Source of the DNA: an uncultured Actinomycetes bacterium
GTDB lineage: Bacteria; Actinomycetota; Actinomycetes; Nanopelagicales; Nanopelagicaceae
Assembly (NCBI GenBank): GCA_903893085.1
Contig: CAITKS010000042.1
Span: 1 to 6,941, forward strand
Direction of reading: 5' to 3'
DNA: 6,941 nt
The position numbers and the translations under genes were made by a program. Of the stretch, positions 1 through 5,891 are shown one piece after another; position 1 is the stretch's first letter, and each line of letters begins with the position of its first letter. Below the pieces are notes generated by a model. That model was not told the DNA's origin, made no database searches, and worked only from the letters and a program-made list of their open reading frames with translations.

Positions 1-20
1 GTTTTGTTAACTACCTTTAG

Positions 21-28
21 AAAAAGGA
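21..28 (+). promoter_or_regulatory. Ribosome binding site of the ferredoxin reductase gene
   Basis: The sequence AAAAAGGA ends six bases before the TTG at 35, normal Shine-Dalgarno spacing. It decides the start in favour of TTG, because the FAD-binding strand (Y-K-V-A-I-V-G) follows directly and the next in-frame Met would lie inside the fold. A TACCTT box at 12-17 could be a -10 for a very short leader, but this is weak. Confidence 0.6.
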
Positions 29-34
29 TTCCAC

Positions 35-1309
35 TTGCCTAATTACAAAGTAGCAATCGTCGGTGCAGGTCCGGCCGGTTACTTTGCGGCGCAAGCACTT
101 CAAAATCTGCAGACTGATGATCTGCAATTTTCTATCGACATGATTGAGCGCTTGCCAACCCCATGGGGACTTGTTCGAAGCGGTGTTGCACCTGATCACC
201 CAAAGATTAAAACTGTTTCCAAAGTTTTCGAGAAGGTAGCGAATGCGGGAAACTTCCGTTTATTTGGCGATGTTGAGCTTGGCACTGATATTTCAATTGA
301 GCAGTTAAAAGATATGTATGACGCTGTTGTGATTGCTACTGGTTCTGCAGTCGGAAAGAAGCTAGGTGTCCCAGGTGAAGATTTGCCAGGATCAATTTCG
401 GCTGCTGAATTCGTGCCTTGGTATAACGCACACCCTGATTTCCACGGAATTGAAGTTCCGCTTGATTGCGAGAGGGCTGTTGTGATTGGCGCAGGCAATG
501 TTGCGATGGATGTGGCACGCATGTTAGCCCTTGAACCAAGTGAGTTAGATGCAACAGATACCGCAGATCATGCAATTGATGCTCTGAAGAATTCTGCAAT
601 TCGCGAAGTAATTATCAGCGCTCGCCGTGGCCCAGAACATGCAGCTTTTACTTCACCTGAACTACGCGAACTTCCAAAGTTAGAACACACTAATGTTTTG
701 ATGGGGAAGACAGATATCGAGGCGGCGATTGTTCGCGCCGGAGCAGAAATCGAAAAAGATGTGAAGAGCAATCTTGATGCAATGTTATTGATCTCTGAGA
801 AGGAAGCCACAGCCCACGATCGAACTATGAAGTTCCAATTTTTGGCGACGCCTATTGAATTTAAAGGCAGCAATCGAGTTGAAGAAGTTGTATTTCAGAA
901 AACTGGCAGTGAGGAGAAATTCTCTATTAAGTGTGGGTTAGTTATCACCGCAATCGGTTATGAAGCAGCAAGCATCCCCGGTATTCCATACGAGCGCGGG
1001 AAAGTTGTGAATAACGAAGGCCGCGTTGGTGAAAATCTTTATGTTGTCGGTTGGGCAAAACGTGGACCATCAGGAGTTATTGGTACCAATAAATCTGATG
1101 CATCAGATGTTATGAAGTTTTTGGTAGAAGATTTAAAGAGCGCAAAATCAAACGGTGACATCACTGATTTGCTTGCAGATAAAAGTCACGTATCTCAAGC
1201 GAAATGGGAAGCAATTAACGCCTCTGAAATTGCTGCCGGTGAACCACTTGGTAAACCACGCAAGAAGGCAGTCACACGCGAGGAATTACTTAGTTTGGGC
1301 GGTATTTGA
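35..1309 (+). CDS. fprA: NADPH-ferredoxin reductase, adrenodoxin reductase / FprA type
   Basis: A 424-residue flavoprotein that would pass electrons from NADPH through FAD to ferredoxin, supplying cytochromes P450 or other ferredoxin-dependent enzymes in the cytoplasm. Visible motifs: the FAD Rossmann loop G-A-G-P-A-G at 10-15; P-W-G-L-V-R-S-G-V-A-P-D-H at 43-55, a signature of the adrenodoxin reductase family; the NADP Rossmann loop G-A-G-N-V-A-M-D-V-A-R at 152-162; the R-R-G at 197-199, where arginines bind the NADP 2'-phosphate; and the C-terminal G-W-A-K-R-G-P-S-G-V-I-G-T-N-K at 339-353. The length is slightly below that of mycobacterial FprA (about 456 residues) but all domains are present. 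The start is TTG, chosen for the good Shine-Dalgarno six bases upstream. No ferredoxin gene adjoins it in the window. It ends 24 bp before tRNA-Arg with no terminator between, so read-through into the tRNA is likely. The family call is secure; the electron partner is unknown. Confidence 0.94.
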   Translation: MPNYKVAIVGAGPAGYFAAQALQNLQTDDLQFSIDMIERLPTPWGLVRSGVAPDHPKIKTVSKVFEKVANAGNFRLFGDVELGTDISIEQLKDMYDAVVIATGSAVGKKLGVPGEDLPGSISAAEFVPWYNAHPDFHGIEVPLDCERAVVIGAGNVAMDVARMLALEPSELDATDTADHAIDALKNSAIREVIISARRGPEHAAFTSPELRELPKLEHTNVLMGKTDIEAAIVRAGAEIEKDVKSNLDAMLLISEKEATAHDRTMKFQFLATPIEFKGSNRVEEVVFQKTGSEEKFSIKCGLVITAIGYEAASIPGIPYERGKVVNNEGRVGENLYVVGWAKRGPSGVIGTNKSDASDVMKFLVEDLKSAKSNGDITDLLADKSHVSQAKWEAINASEIAAGEPLGKPRKKAVTREELLSLGGI

Positions 1310-1323
1310 AAAGCCTGTAGTAT
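1295..1323 (+). promoter_or_regulatory. Candidate promoter of tRNA-Arg
   Basis: A TAGTAT -10 box at 1318-1323 lies ten bases before the tRNA 5' end, with TTGGGC at 1295-1300 (first three bases of the -35 consensus) exactly 17 bp upstream. Transcription would begin near 1330, just before the mature tRNA. The -35 overlaps the last codons of the reductase gene. The same TAGTAT box recurs before the short-chain dehydrogenase at 5134. Matched by eye only. Confidence 0.45.
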
Positions 1324-1333
1324 TCACGGTCTA

Positions 1334-1406
1334 GCGTGCGTAGCTCAACGGATAGAGCATCTGACTACGGATCAGAAGGTTAGGGGTTCGAATCCCTTCG
1401 CGCGCA
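1334..1406 (+). tRNA. tRNA-Arg(ACG)
   Basis: A complete 73-base cloverleaf can be folded by hand. The acceptor arms are 1334-1340 and 1399-1405 (seven pairs, one G-T), with discriminator A at 1406. The D stem is 1343-1346 with 1355-1358. The anticodon stem is 1360-1364 with 1372-1376, and its seven-base loop carries anticodon ACG at 1367-1369. The T stem is 1382-1386 with 1394-1398 around the TTCGAAT loop. The ACG anticodon (A34 normally deaminated to inosine by TadA) reads CGU, CGC and CGA arginine codons. The 3' CCA is not encoded (CGA follows), so a CCA-adding enzyme must complete it. A strong terminator begins eight bases downstream. Confidence 0.96.
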
Positions 1407-1413
1407 CGAGATG

Positions 1414-1452
1414 AGCCTTTCGGTGCCTTTCACACCGGAAGGCTTTTCTTTT
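1414..1452 (+). terminator. Intrinsic terminator after tRNA-Arg
   Basis: A 12-pair stem, 1414-1425 with 1433-1444, has one G-T wobble and a seven-base loop (1426-1432), and is followed by a T-rich tract TTTTCTTTT ending at 1452. It ends the reductase/tRNA unit. It is oriented for the plus strand only: read on the minus strand, no T-run follows the stem. The loop contains the stop codon of the convergent phosphotransferase (1430-1432), and the 3' arm encodes that protein's last four residues, S-L-P-V. Confidence 0.85.
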
Positions 1453-2350
1453 GTGTTACTTGGATTAGCGCCTGTTCAAATTTGCTGCTTGCAAAACTTT
1501 CTTCTACATCCTCAAACTTTTCCATCCCCCATTGCCAAAAATCAAAATCTATATCTGAAACCGAACTCTGAATCGAAGCCCACAAAGTCCAACCGTATTT
1601 GGCCATCAGAGCAAATAACCAGGCACGCGCTAATTTCTCTGGACGAAAATCTCCGTAGTAAGCGGTGACCAATTCTTCGAGTGCATCTAGCGGTAACTTT
1701 GCTTCGCTCCAGATGTTTCCAAGTTCGAAGCAAGCATCATTATTGCCCGAGTATTCGTAATCAATTAGCCATAGTTTTTCACCGTCATCAATGAAATTGG
1801 CTGGCAGAAGATCGTTATTGCATGGAACGCGCCCCTCATCCAAAACAGCAAAAGCCGCCTTCATTTTAGAAACGTGCTCGGCATATTGGTGATAACCGTT
1901 TGGAAATCTAAAGCCAGATTCTGTAACCAGTTTTTGATAGTTCTCTTGAATTACAAACATGTCAAAATCTCTCGTAAACCGTGGAGCCTTATGCAGTTGA
2001 TTGCAAGCGCTGGCAATCCTGCTTAAATTATTTGATACATCAAGGCTCGAATATGTCTTTCCCGGAAGATAACCGATTACCAATAAACCAAAGTCCGGCA
2101 AGTAATCAAAGACTGGGGCGCCAACGCCAATGCCGGCCGCAATTTTTGAGTTCTCATACTCGGATTGGCGATCTATGGCGAGAAGGGAAGATTTGTTGCT
2201 AGATATTCTGGCGACATAATCCCCGGCCGGAGTTGAAATTCTTAGATTCCGATTAGTGAGTCCACCAGATAATTCCGTTACCGCAGTTCTGTTTTGTAAT
2301 CTAGGAACCTTATTTAACAAATTGTCATATTCATGACTAGATTGGCTCAC
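1430..2350 (-). CDS. Choline/ethanolamine kinase-like phosphotransferase (APH family)
   Basis: A protein of about 306 residues with the aminoglycoside-phosphotransferase/choline-kinase fold, closest in look to bacterial choline kinases (LicA type), which phosphorylate choline or a related amino alcohol with ATP. Numbered from the GTG at 2350, it shows a nucleotide loop S-G-G-L-T-N at 28-33; Y-V-A-R at 45-48, with Arg where protein kinases have Lys, as in many choline kinases; a G-I-G-V-G-A-P region near 73-79; the catalytic loop C-N-N-D-L-L-P-A-N at 177-185; and the metal-binding I-D-Y-E-Y at 196-200. The catalytic loop normally has His two residues before the catalytic Asp; here it is Asn178, while Asp180 and Asn185 are kept. 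I prefer the GTG start because TATCCT on the minus strand (2362-2357) sits exactly six bases upstream, a leaderless arrangement. A TTG at 2356 adds two residues but has no ribosome site. The gene is divergent from the dimethylglycine-dehydrogenase-like gene. Substrate is uncertain; an aminoglycoside or sugar is possible. Confidence 0.85.
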   Translation of the reverse strand: MSQSSHEYDNLLNKVPRLQNRTAVTELSGGLTNRNLRISTPAGDYVARISSNKSSLLAIDRQSEYENSKIAAGIGVGAPVFDYLPDFGLLVIGYLPGKTYSSLDVSNNLSRIASACNQLHKAPRFTRDFDMFVIQENYQKLVTESGFRFPNGYHQYAEHVSKMKAAFAVLDEGRVPCNNDLLPANFIDDGEKLWLIDYEYSGNNDACFELGNIWSEAKLPLDALEELVTAYYGDFRPEKLARAWLFALMAKYGWTLWASIQSSVSDIDFDFWQWGMEKFEDVEESFASSKFEQALIQVTQKKSLPV

Positions 2351-2366
2351 ACGCAAAGGATACAGT
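2338..2366 (+). promoter_or_regulatory. Leaderless promoter of the dimethylglycine-dehydrogenase-like gene
   Basis: The -10 box TACAGT (2361-2366, TANNNT type) is followed by six bases and then the GTG start at 2373, so transcription would begin at or next to the start codon. A weak -35, TAGATT at 2338-2343 (3 of 6 consensus bases), lies 17 bp upstream. The only Shine-Dalgarno-like sequence, AAAGGA, is 12 bases from GTG and would lie outside a leaderless transcript. Its -10 shares bases 2361-2362 with the minus-strand -10. Confidence 0.5.
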
Positions 2367-2384
2367 TGCGTCGTGAATCTTCAA
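2357..2384 (-). promoter_or_regulatory. Leaderless promoter of the phosphotransferase gene
   Basis: Read on the minus strand, TATCCT (2362-2357) is a TANNNT -10 box followed by six bases and then GTG at 2350-2348. TTGAAG (2384-2379, 4 of 6 -35 consensus bases) lies 16 bp upstream, inside the first codons of the divergent gene. It overlaps the plus-strand -10 at the TA of 2361-2362, so two polymerases could not occupy both sites at once. Confidence 0.5.
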
Positions 2385-4829
2385 GAGTTACCAACTCGCG
2401 CAAGAATAGTCATCATTGGTGGCGGTGTAGGTGGTGCATCAGTTGCCTATCACCTTGCCCAACTTGGAGAAAAAGATGTAGTGCTCGTTGATCGATCAGA
2501 CTTAACCAGCGGATCAACATTTCACTCGGCAGGCCTTGTTGGACAGTTACGCGCGGATCCAACACTTACAAAGATGAATATGCACTCCGTAGATTTGTAT
2601 AGAAGTTTAGAAAAAACGGATACTCCACCTGGCTGGAAAGAATGCGGCAGCATCAAAATCGCCTCTACTCCAGAACGAATGCAAGAGATTAGACGTCAAA
2701 TTGGTTGGGCCAAAACTTTCGGGCTAGATCTCAAGGAAATTAGTTTGGGTGAAATTAAAGAGTTATTCCCTCTGCTAAATATGGAGGGCGTACTTGGTGG
2801 TTGCTATATGGCATCAGACGGGCAAGTTGATCCATCCCAGTTAACCCAAGCTCTTGCAAGTGGTGCCAGAAAAGAAGGCGTGAAAATCTTTACACACACC
2901 CGGATCTTAAAGATTAATACTGAAAATGGCAGAGTTACTTCGGTATTGACTGATAAAGGTGAGATCGAATGCGAAGTCGTAGTTAATTGCGGCGGTATTT
3001 TCGCAGCTGAAATTGCGCGAATGGTTGACGTACGCGTTCCGATTGTTCCAATGAGTCATCAGTATTTAATAACAGAAAATTTCTTGCCAGATAATTCAGT
3101 GATGCTCCCATCGTTAAGAGATCCAGATAATCTGATCTACTTCCGCCAAGAGGTAAAAGGCCTGCTTATGGGCGGATACGAGAGAAATTCAAAAGCATGG
3201 CGTACAAGTCATGAATCATTGGATTCCATACCTGCAGATTTCAATGCAAAATTACTGCCTGAAGAGTGGGATAGGTTCGAAGAGATAGCCACGAACGCCG
3301 CAATGCGTGTGCCTAAAATGGGCGAAATAGGCATCAAGAATTTTATTAATGGGCCAGAGGCGTTTACTCCGGATAATGAATTTTGTTTAGGCGAAAGCTC
3401 TGTCGGCGGTTTCTATATTGCTGCAGGTTTTTGTGCACATGGAATTGCAGGAGCAGGTGGCATTGGCAAAGTCGTTGCCGAATGGATTGTCGCTGGTGAG
3501 CCAACTATGGATTTGTGGCATATGGATATCAAGAGATTTTCTGATGCTTACAAGTCGCCTAAGTTCACTCTGGAAAGAGTTAGTGAAAACTATGAGGCTT
3601 ATTACGATATTCACTATCCGGGTGAAGAACGGGAAAGCGCACGCGGAGAGAAGAAATCTCCAATTTACGATTGGCATAAAGAAAACCATGCAGTCTTCGG
3701 AGAGAAGGCAGCCTGGGAGCGAGTTAATTTCTACTCAAACCCAAACGAAAATCAATTAGATGAAACGCAAAGGCCTCACGGATGGGTAGGAAAGAATTGG
3801 CATCCCGCTGTGGCACTTGAACATCATGCGACTAGAACATCAGCAGGGATTTTCGATGAATCAAGTTTTGCCAAGATTGAGGTAACTGGCGCCGGCGCTG
3901 CAGAGTTCTTATCTTTAGTCTGTGCCAATAACGTTGTAAGAGGCGTTGGCAGAACGATTTATACACAAGCGTTAAACACCAGCGGTGGTATCGAATCCGA
4001 TTACACGGTGACGCAAACCGATGAAAATACATTCTTTATTGTCACTGGCACCGCCTTTCTAAACCATGACATGGGCTGGCTAGAAAAGATTCGTAGGCAA
4101 AACAATTATGAAAGCGTGGTTATAAAGGATTTAACGCAGGAATTGGCTTGTTTTGGAATCTGGGGCCCTAACGCTCGTAAGATTTTAAGTAAATGCACCG
4201 ACACGGATCTATCAAACGAAGCTTTTGGCTTTATGCGCTCTCAAGTAATTAACGTTGCAGGTGTTCAACTTCGGGCAACACGGATCACATATGTCGGAGA
4301 ATTAGGTTGGGAGCTTTACATCCCAAGAGAAAAATCTCTGCAAGTTTGGCTCGCATTAATTGAAGCGGGTAAAGAATTTGATTTGCGCCCATGCGGTTAT
4401 CGTGCAATTGAATCTTTGCGTTTAGAAAAGGGCTATCGCGCTTGGGCGGGAGAGATAAATAGTGAGACCAACCCATACGAGGCGGGGCTAGGTTTTGCGG
4501 TCTCAAAGAAGAAAGAAAATTTCATTGGTCGGCAAGCGGTACTGACCGCGGAGTCAAAGAATAAAAGAAAGTTAACCGCTCTAACTTTTAGTGATATCAG
4601 AGATGTGCCGCTAGGAAACGAACCCATTTTCTTTAACGGTGAAGTTATCGGCAGAATTAAATCTGCGGGTCAGGGATACACCTTAAAATCAGCGATTGCC
4701 TATGCTTATCTACCTCTGGAACATAGCGAGCCAGGAAGAGAGTTAAGCGTAGAAATGTTTGGTCAGGCTAAGACCGCTACAGTTCGAACCGAGCCACTTT
4801 TTGATCCAACAGGGGAGCGCATAAAATGA
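2373..4829 (+). CDS. Dimethylglycine/sarcosine dehydrogenase-like FAD and folate enzyme
   Basis: An 818-residue two-part enzyme. An N-terminal FAD-dependent amine oxidoreductase (about 8-375) is joined through a central FAO_M-type region to a GcvT-like tetrahydrofolate domain (about 475-710) and its C-terminal beta domain (about 735-810). This is the layout and length of dimethylglycine dehydrogenase and sarcosine dehydrogenase, which remove an N-methyl group oxidatively and trap it as 5,10-methylene-tetrahydrofolate. Visible features: FAD loop G-G-G-V-G-G at 16-21; G-S-T-F-H-S-A-G-L at 47-55, where His51 matches the histidine that binds FAD covalently in this family; M-S-H-Q-Y at 227-231; the second FAD segment A-G-F-C-A-H-G-I-A-G-A-G-G at 351-363; Asp543 near the expected folate-contacting Asp of GcvT proteins; Y-V-G-E-L-G-W-E at 640-647; and S-L-R-L-E-K-G-Y with P-Y-E-A-G-L-G at 681-707. 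The GTG start is supported by a -10 box six bases upstream. The stop overlaps the next gene's ATG. Family is secure; dimethylglycine versus sarcosine or another N-methyl amine is not decided. Confidence 0.9.
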   Translation: MNLQELPTRARIVIIGGGVGGASVAYHLAQLGEKDVVLVDRSDLTSGSTFHSAGLVGQLRADPTLTKMNMHSVDLYRSLEKTDTPPGWKECGSIKIASTPERMQEIRRQIGWAKTFGLDLKEISLGEIKELFPLLNMEGVLGGCYMASDGQVDPSQLTQALASGARKEGVKIFTHTRILKINTENGRVTSVLTDKGEIECEVVVNCGGIFAAEIARMVDVRVPIVPMSHQYLITENFLPDNSVMLPSLRDPDNLIYFRQEVKGLLMGGYERNSKAWRTSHESLDSIPADFNAKLLPEEWDRFEEIATNAAMRVPKMGEIGIKNFINGPEAFTPDNEFCLGESSVGGFYIAAGFCAHGIAGAGGIGKVVAEWIVAGEPTMDLWHMDIKRFSDAYKSPKFTLERVSENYEAYYDIHYPGEERESARGEKKSPIYDWHKENHAVFGEKAAWERVNFYSNPNENQLDETQRPHGWVGKNWHPAVALEHHATRTSAGIFDESSFAKIEVTGAGAAEFLSLVCANNVVRGVGRTIYTQALNTSGGIESDYTVTQTDENTFFIVTGTAFLNHDMGWLEKIRRQNNYESVVIKDLTQELACFGIWGPNARKILSKCTDTDLSNEAFGFMRSQVINVAGVQLRATRITYVGELGWELYIPREKSLQVWLALIEAGKEFDLRPCGYRAIESLRLEKGYRAWAGEINSETNPYEAGLGFAVSKKKENFIGRQAVLTAESKNKRKLTALTFSDIRDVPLGNEPIFFNGEVIGRIKSAGQGYTLKSAIAYAYLPLEHSEPGRELSVEMFGQAKTATVRTEPLFDPTGERIK
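4811..4817 (+). promoter_or_regulatory. Ribosome binding site of the ABM gene
   Basis: AGGGGAG ends eight bases before the ATG at 4826 and lies inside the last codons of the flavoenzyme. Together with the ATGA overlap it indicates translation of the small gene from the same transcript, probably by re-initiation. Confidence 0.7.
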
Positions 4830-5113
4830 GCAAAGTATTTTTATTTGTTGAAGTAAATGTAAAGCCCGGCAAATTTGACGAGTTTGTTTCTAAACTCAAA
4901 AGCCATATCGCAGTTATCCGCACTGAAGCTGGCTGCGAATTTATTGAAATCTATCGTGACACCCAGAAGCCAGATGTCGTAAACGTTTGGGAGATTTGGA
5001 CCGATCGCCCTTCTTGGGATGCCCATATGGTCAATGCGAACAGCAAGGCGTGGCAGGCAGTTGGGCCTAATTACGTCTTCGGTGAAACGATTACAGTGAT
5101 GGATTCCCTCTAG
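4826..5113 (+). CDS. ABM-domain (antibiotic biosynthesis monooxygenase-like) small protein
   Basis: A 95-residue single-domain protein of the dimeric alpha/beta-barrel ABM fold (YgiN/quinol monooxygenase-like). Evidence is the opening beta strand V-F-L-F-V-E-V-N-V-K-P-G at 4-15, the helix F-D-E-F-V-S-K-L, the family-typical E-A-G-C-E-F at 34-39, the strand V-V-N-V-W-E-I-W at 51-58, and a conserved-position His67 after it. Members include cofactor-free oxygenases acting on quinols or polyketides, heme-degrading proteins, and many with no known reaction, so the activity cannot be assigned here. The ATG overlaps the stop of the dimethylglycine-dehydrogenase-like gene (ATGA) with a good ribosome site, so the two are translationally coupled and probably act in the same process. 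There is no signal peptide; a cytoplasmic location is expected. Domain call is secure, function unknown. Confidence 0.85.
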   Translation: MSKVFLFVEVNVKPGKFDEFVSKLKSHIAVIRTEAGCEFIEIYRDTQKPDVVNVWEIWTDRPSWDAHMVNANSKAWQAVGPNYVFGETITVMDSL

Positions 5114-5139
5114 AAATATAGAAACACCTGTCTTAGTAT
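5111..5139 (+). promoter_or_regulatory. Leaderless promoter of the short-chain dehydrogenase gene
   Basis: TAGTAT at 5134-5139 is a TANNNT -10 box exactly six bases before the ATG at 5146. TAGAAA at 5111-5116 (4 of 6 -35 consensus bases) lies 17 bp upstream and overlaps the stop codon of the ABM gene. There is no Shine-Dalgarno sequence in front of the ATG, which agrees with a leaderless message. The dehydrogenase may therefore be transcribed separately from the flavoenzyme/ABM pair, though read-through is also possible. Confidence 0.5.
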
Positions 5140-5145
5140 TGCCCA

Positions 5146-5880
5146 ATGACATACCAACTAAGAGATATCAAAGGTTCAGTAGTAGTAATCACTGGCGCAA
5201 CAACCGGAATCGGTGCTGCCGCAGCTAAACAACTTGTTGAATTAGGTTGCAAAGTTGTACTAAATGCCCGCAACGAGGCAAAACTTAAAGAGATGGTTGA
5301 CCAGCTGGGCGCAGGTAATGCAGCTTACTTAGCAGGAGACTCATCAATTCCTGATGTTTCACGCGCAGTTGCAAAGAAGGCACTTGATACTTTTGGAACA
5401 ATTGATTGCGTCGTTCCAAATGCTGGCATCGGTATGTACGGATCTGTTCTTGATTACAGTGATGACGAAGTAAATCGCATGATGCGCACAAACTACGAAG
5501 GCAGTGTGCACATTGTTCGCGCAACTTTGCCAACAATGCTTGCTAAAAAAGCTGGCGACATCATCATGGTTTCATCCGTTGCGGGATTCCGTGGTGGCGG
5601 AGATGAATCAATCTATGCGGGAACAAAGCACGCGCAAGTTGGTTTTGCAGGTGGGCTCGATCGCGAACTTCGCGAAAAGGGTGTGCGCGTAGCGTTGGTA
5701 TGTCCTGCCGGAACAGATACTCAATTTGCAATTGAAGCGGGGCGCAAAGCAGGAGAACCAAAACTTGCTAGCTATTTACGCCCAGATGATGTTGCTTTCC
5801 AGATCGTTCAAATCATGCGTCAACCACTAACAGTGCGTACGCATATTTGGACTCTTTGGTCTATGCAGCAACAGTCTTAA
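5146..5880 (+). CDS. Short-chain dehydrogenase/reductase (classical SDR)
   Basis: A 244-residue NAD(P)-dependent oxidoreductase of the classical SDR family, normal in length (about 250). Visible motifs: T-G-A-T-T-G-I-G at 16-23 (coenzyme loop); N-A-R-N at 40-43, where Arg42 after the second strand favours NADP(H); N-A-G at 92-94; and the catalytic tetrad Asn116 (in R-T-N-Y-E-G), Ser144 (in V-S-S-V-A-G), Tyr157 and Lys161 (Y-A-G-T-K). C-P-A-G-T at 186-190 replaces the usual P-G segment following the active site. No membrane segment or signal is seen. The substrate cannot be predicted from sequence; acyl, sugar, polyol or aldehyde carbonyls are all possible. It follows the ABM gene by 32 bp in the same direction but has its own leaderless-type promoter and no ribosome site. 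Its stop lies 11 bp from the end of the convergent MocA-type gene. Confidence 0.9.
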   Translation: MTYQLRDIKGSVVVITGATTGIGAAAAKQLVELGCKVVLNARNEAKLKEMVDQLGAGNAAYLAGDSSIPDVSRAVAKKALDTFGTIDCVVPNAGIGMYGSVLDYSDDEVNRMMRTNYEGSVHIVRATLPTMLAKKAGDIIMVSSVAGFRGGGDESIYAGTKHAQVGFAGGLDRELREKGVRVALVCPAGTDTQFAIEAGRKAGEPKLASYLRPDDVAFQIVQIMRQPLTVRTHIWTLWSMQQQS

Positions 5881-5891
5881 CTGTTACGAAA

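Noticed and set aside
1334..1410. tRNA-Arg as an integration site for a mobile element
   Set aside because: No integrase, no repeat of the tRNA 3' end elsewhere in the window, and the genes on both sides are ordinary metabolic ones.
1411..1668. Open frame on the plus strand starting inside the terminator hairpin
   Set aside because: It starts in the hairpin, has no ribosome site, and runs antisense to the well-supported phosphotransferase; its translation shows no recognisable family.
2354..2356. TTG at 2356 as the start of the phosphotransferase
   Set aside because: It has no ribosome site and lies directly after the TATCCT -10, too close for a transcription start. GTG at 2350 fits the six-base spacing. 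It adds only two residues and cannot be fully excluded.
2355..2360. AAAGGA as ribosome binding site for the dehydrogenase GTG at 2373
   Set aside because: The 12-base gap is too long, no other in-frame start is nearer, and it would lie upstream of the predicted transcription start. The leaderless explanation fits better.
3387..3759. Overlapping 100-113 residue open frames within the dehydrogenase
   Set aside because: Both are shadows of a gene with clear FAD and linker-region motifs; neither has a ribosome site or recognisable domain.
5871..5885. Small inverted repeat AACAGT/ACTGTT between the convergent SDR and MocA-type genes as a terminator
   Set aside because: Only six mostly A-T pairs around a three-base loop and no T-run on either side; it overlaps the SDR stop. 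Too weak to call.
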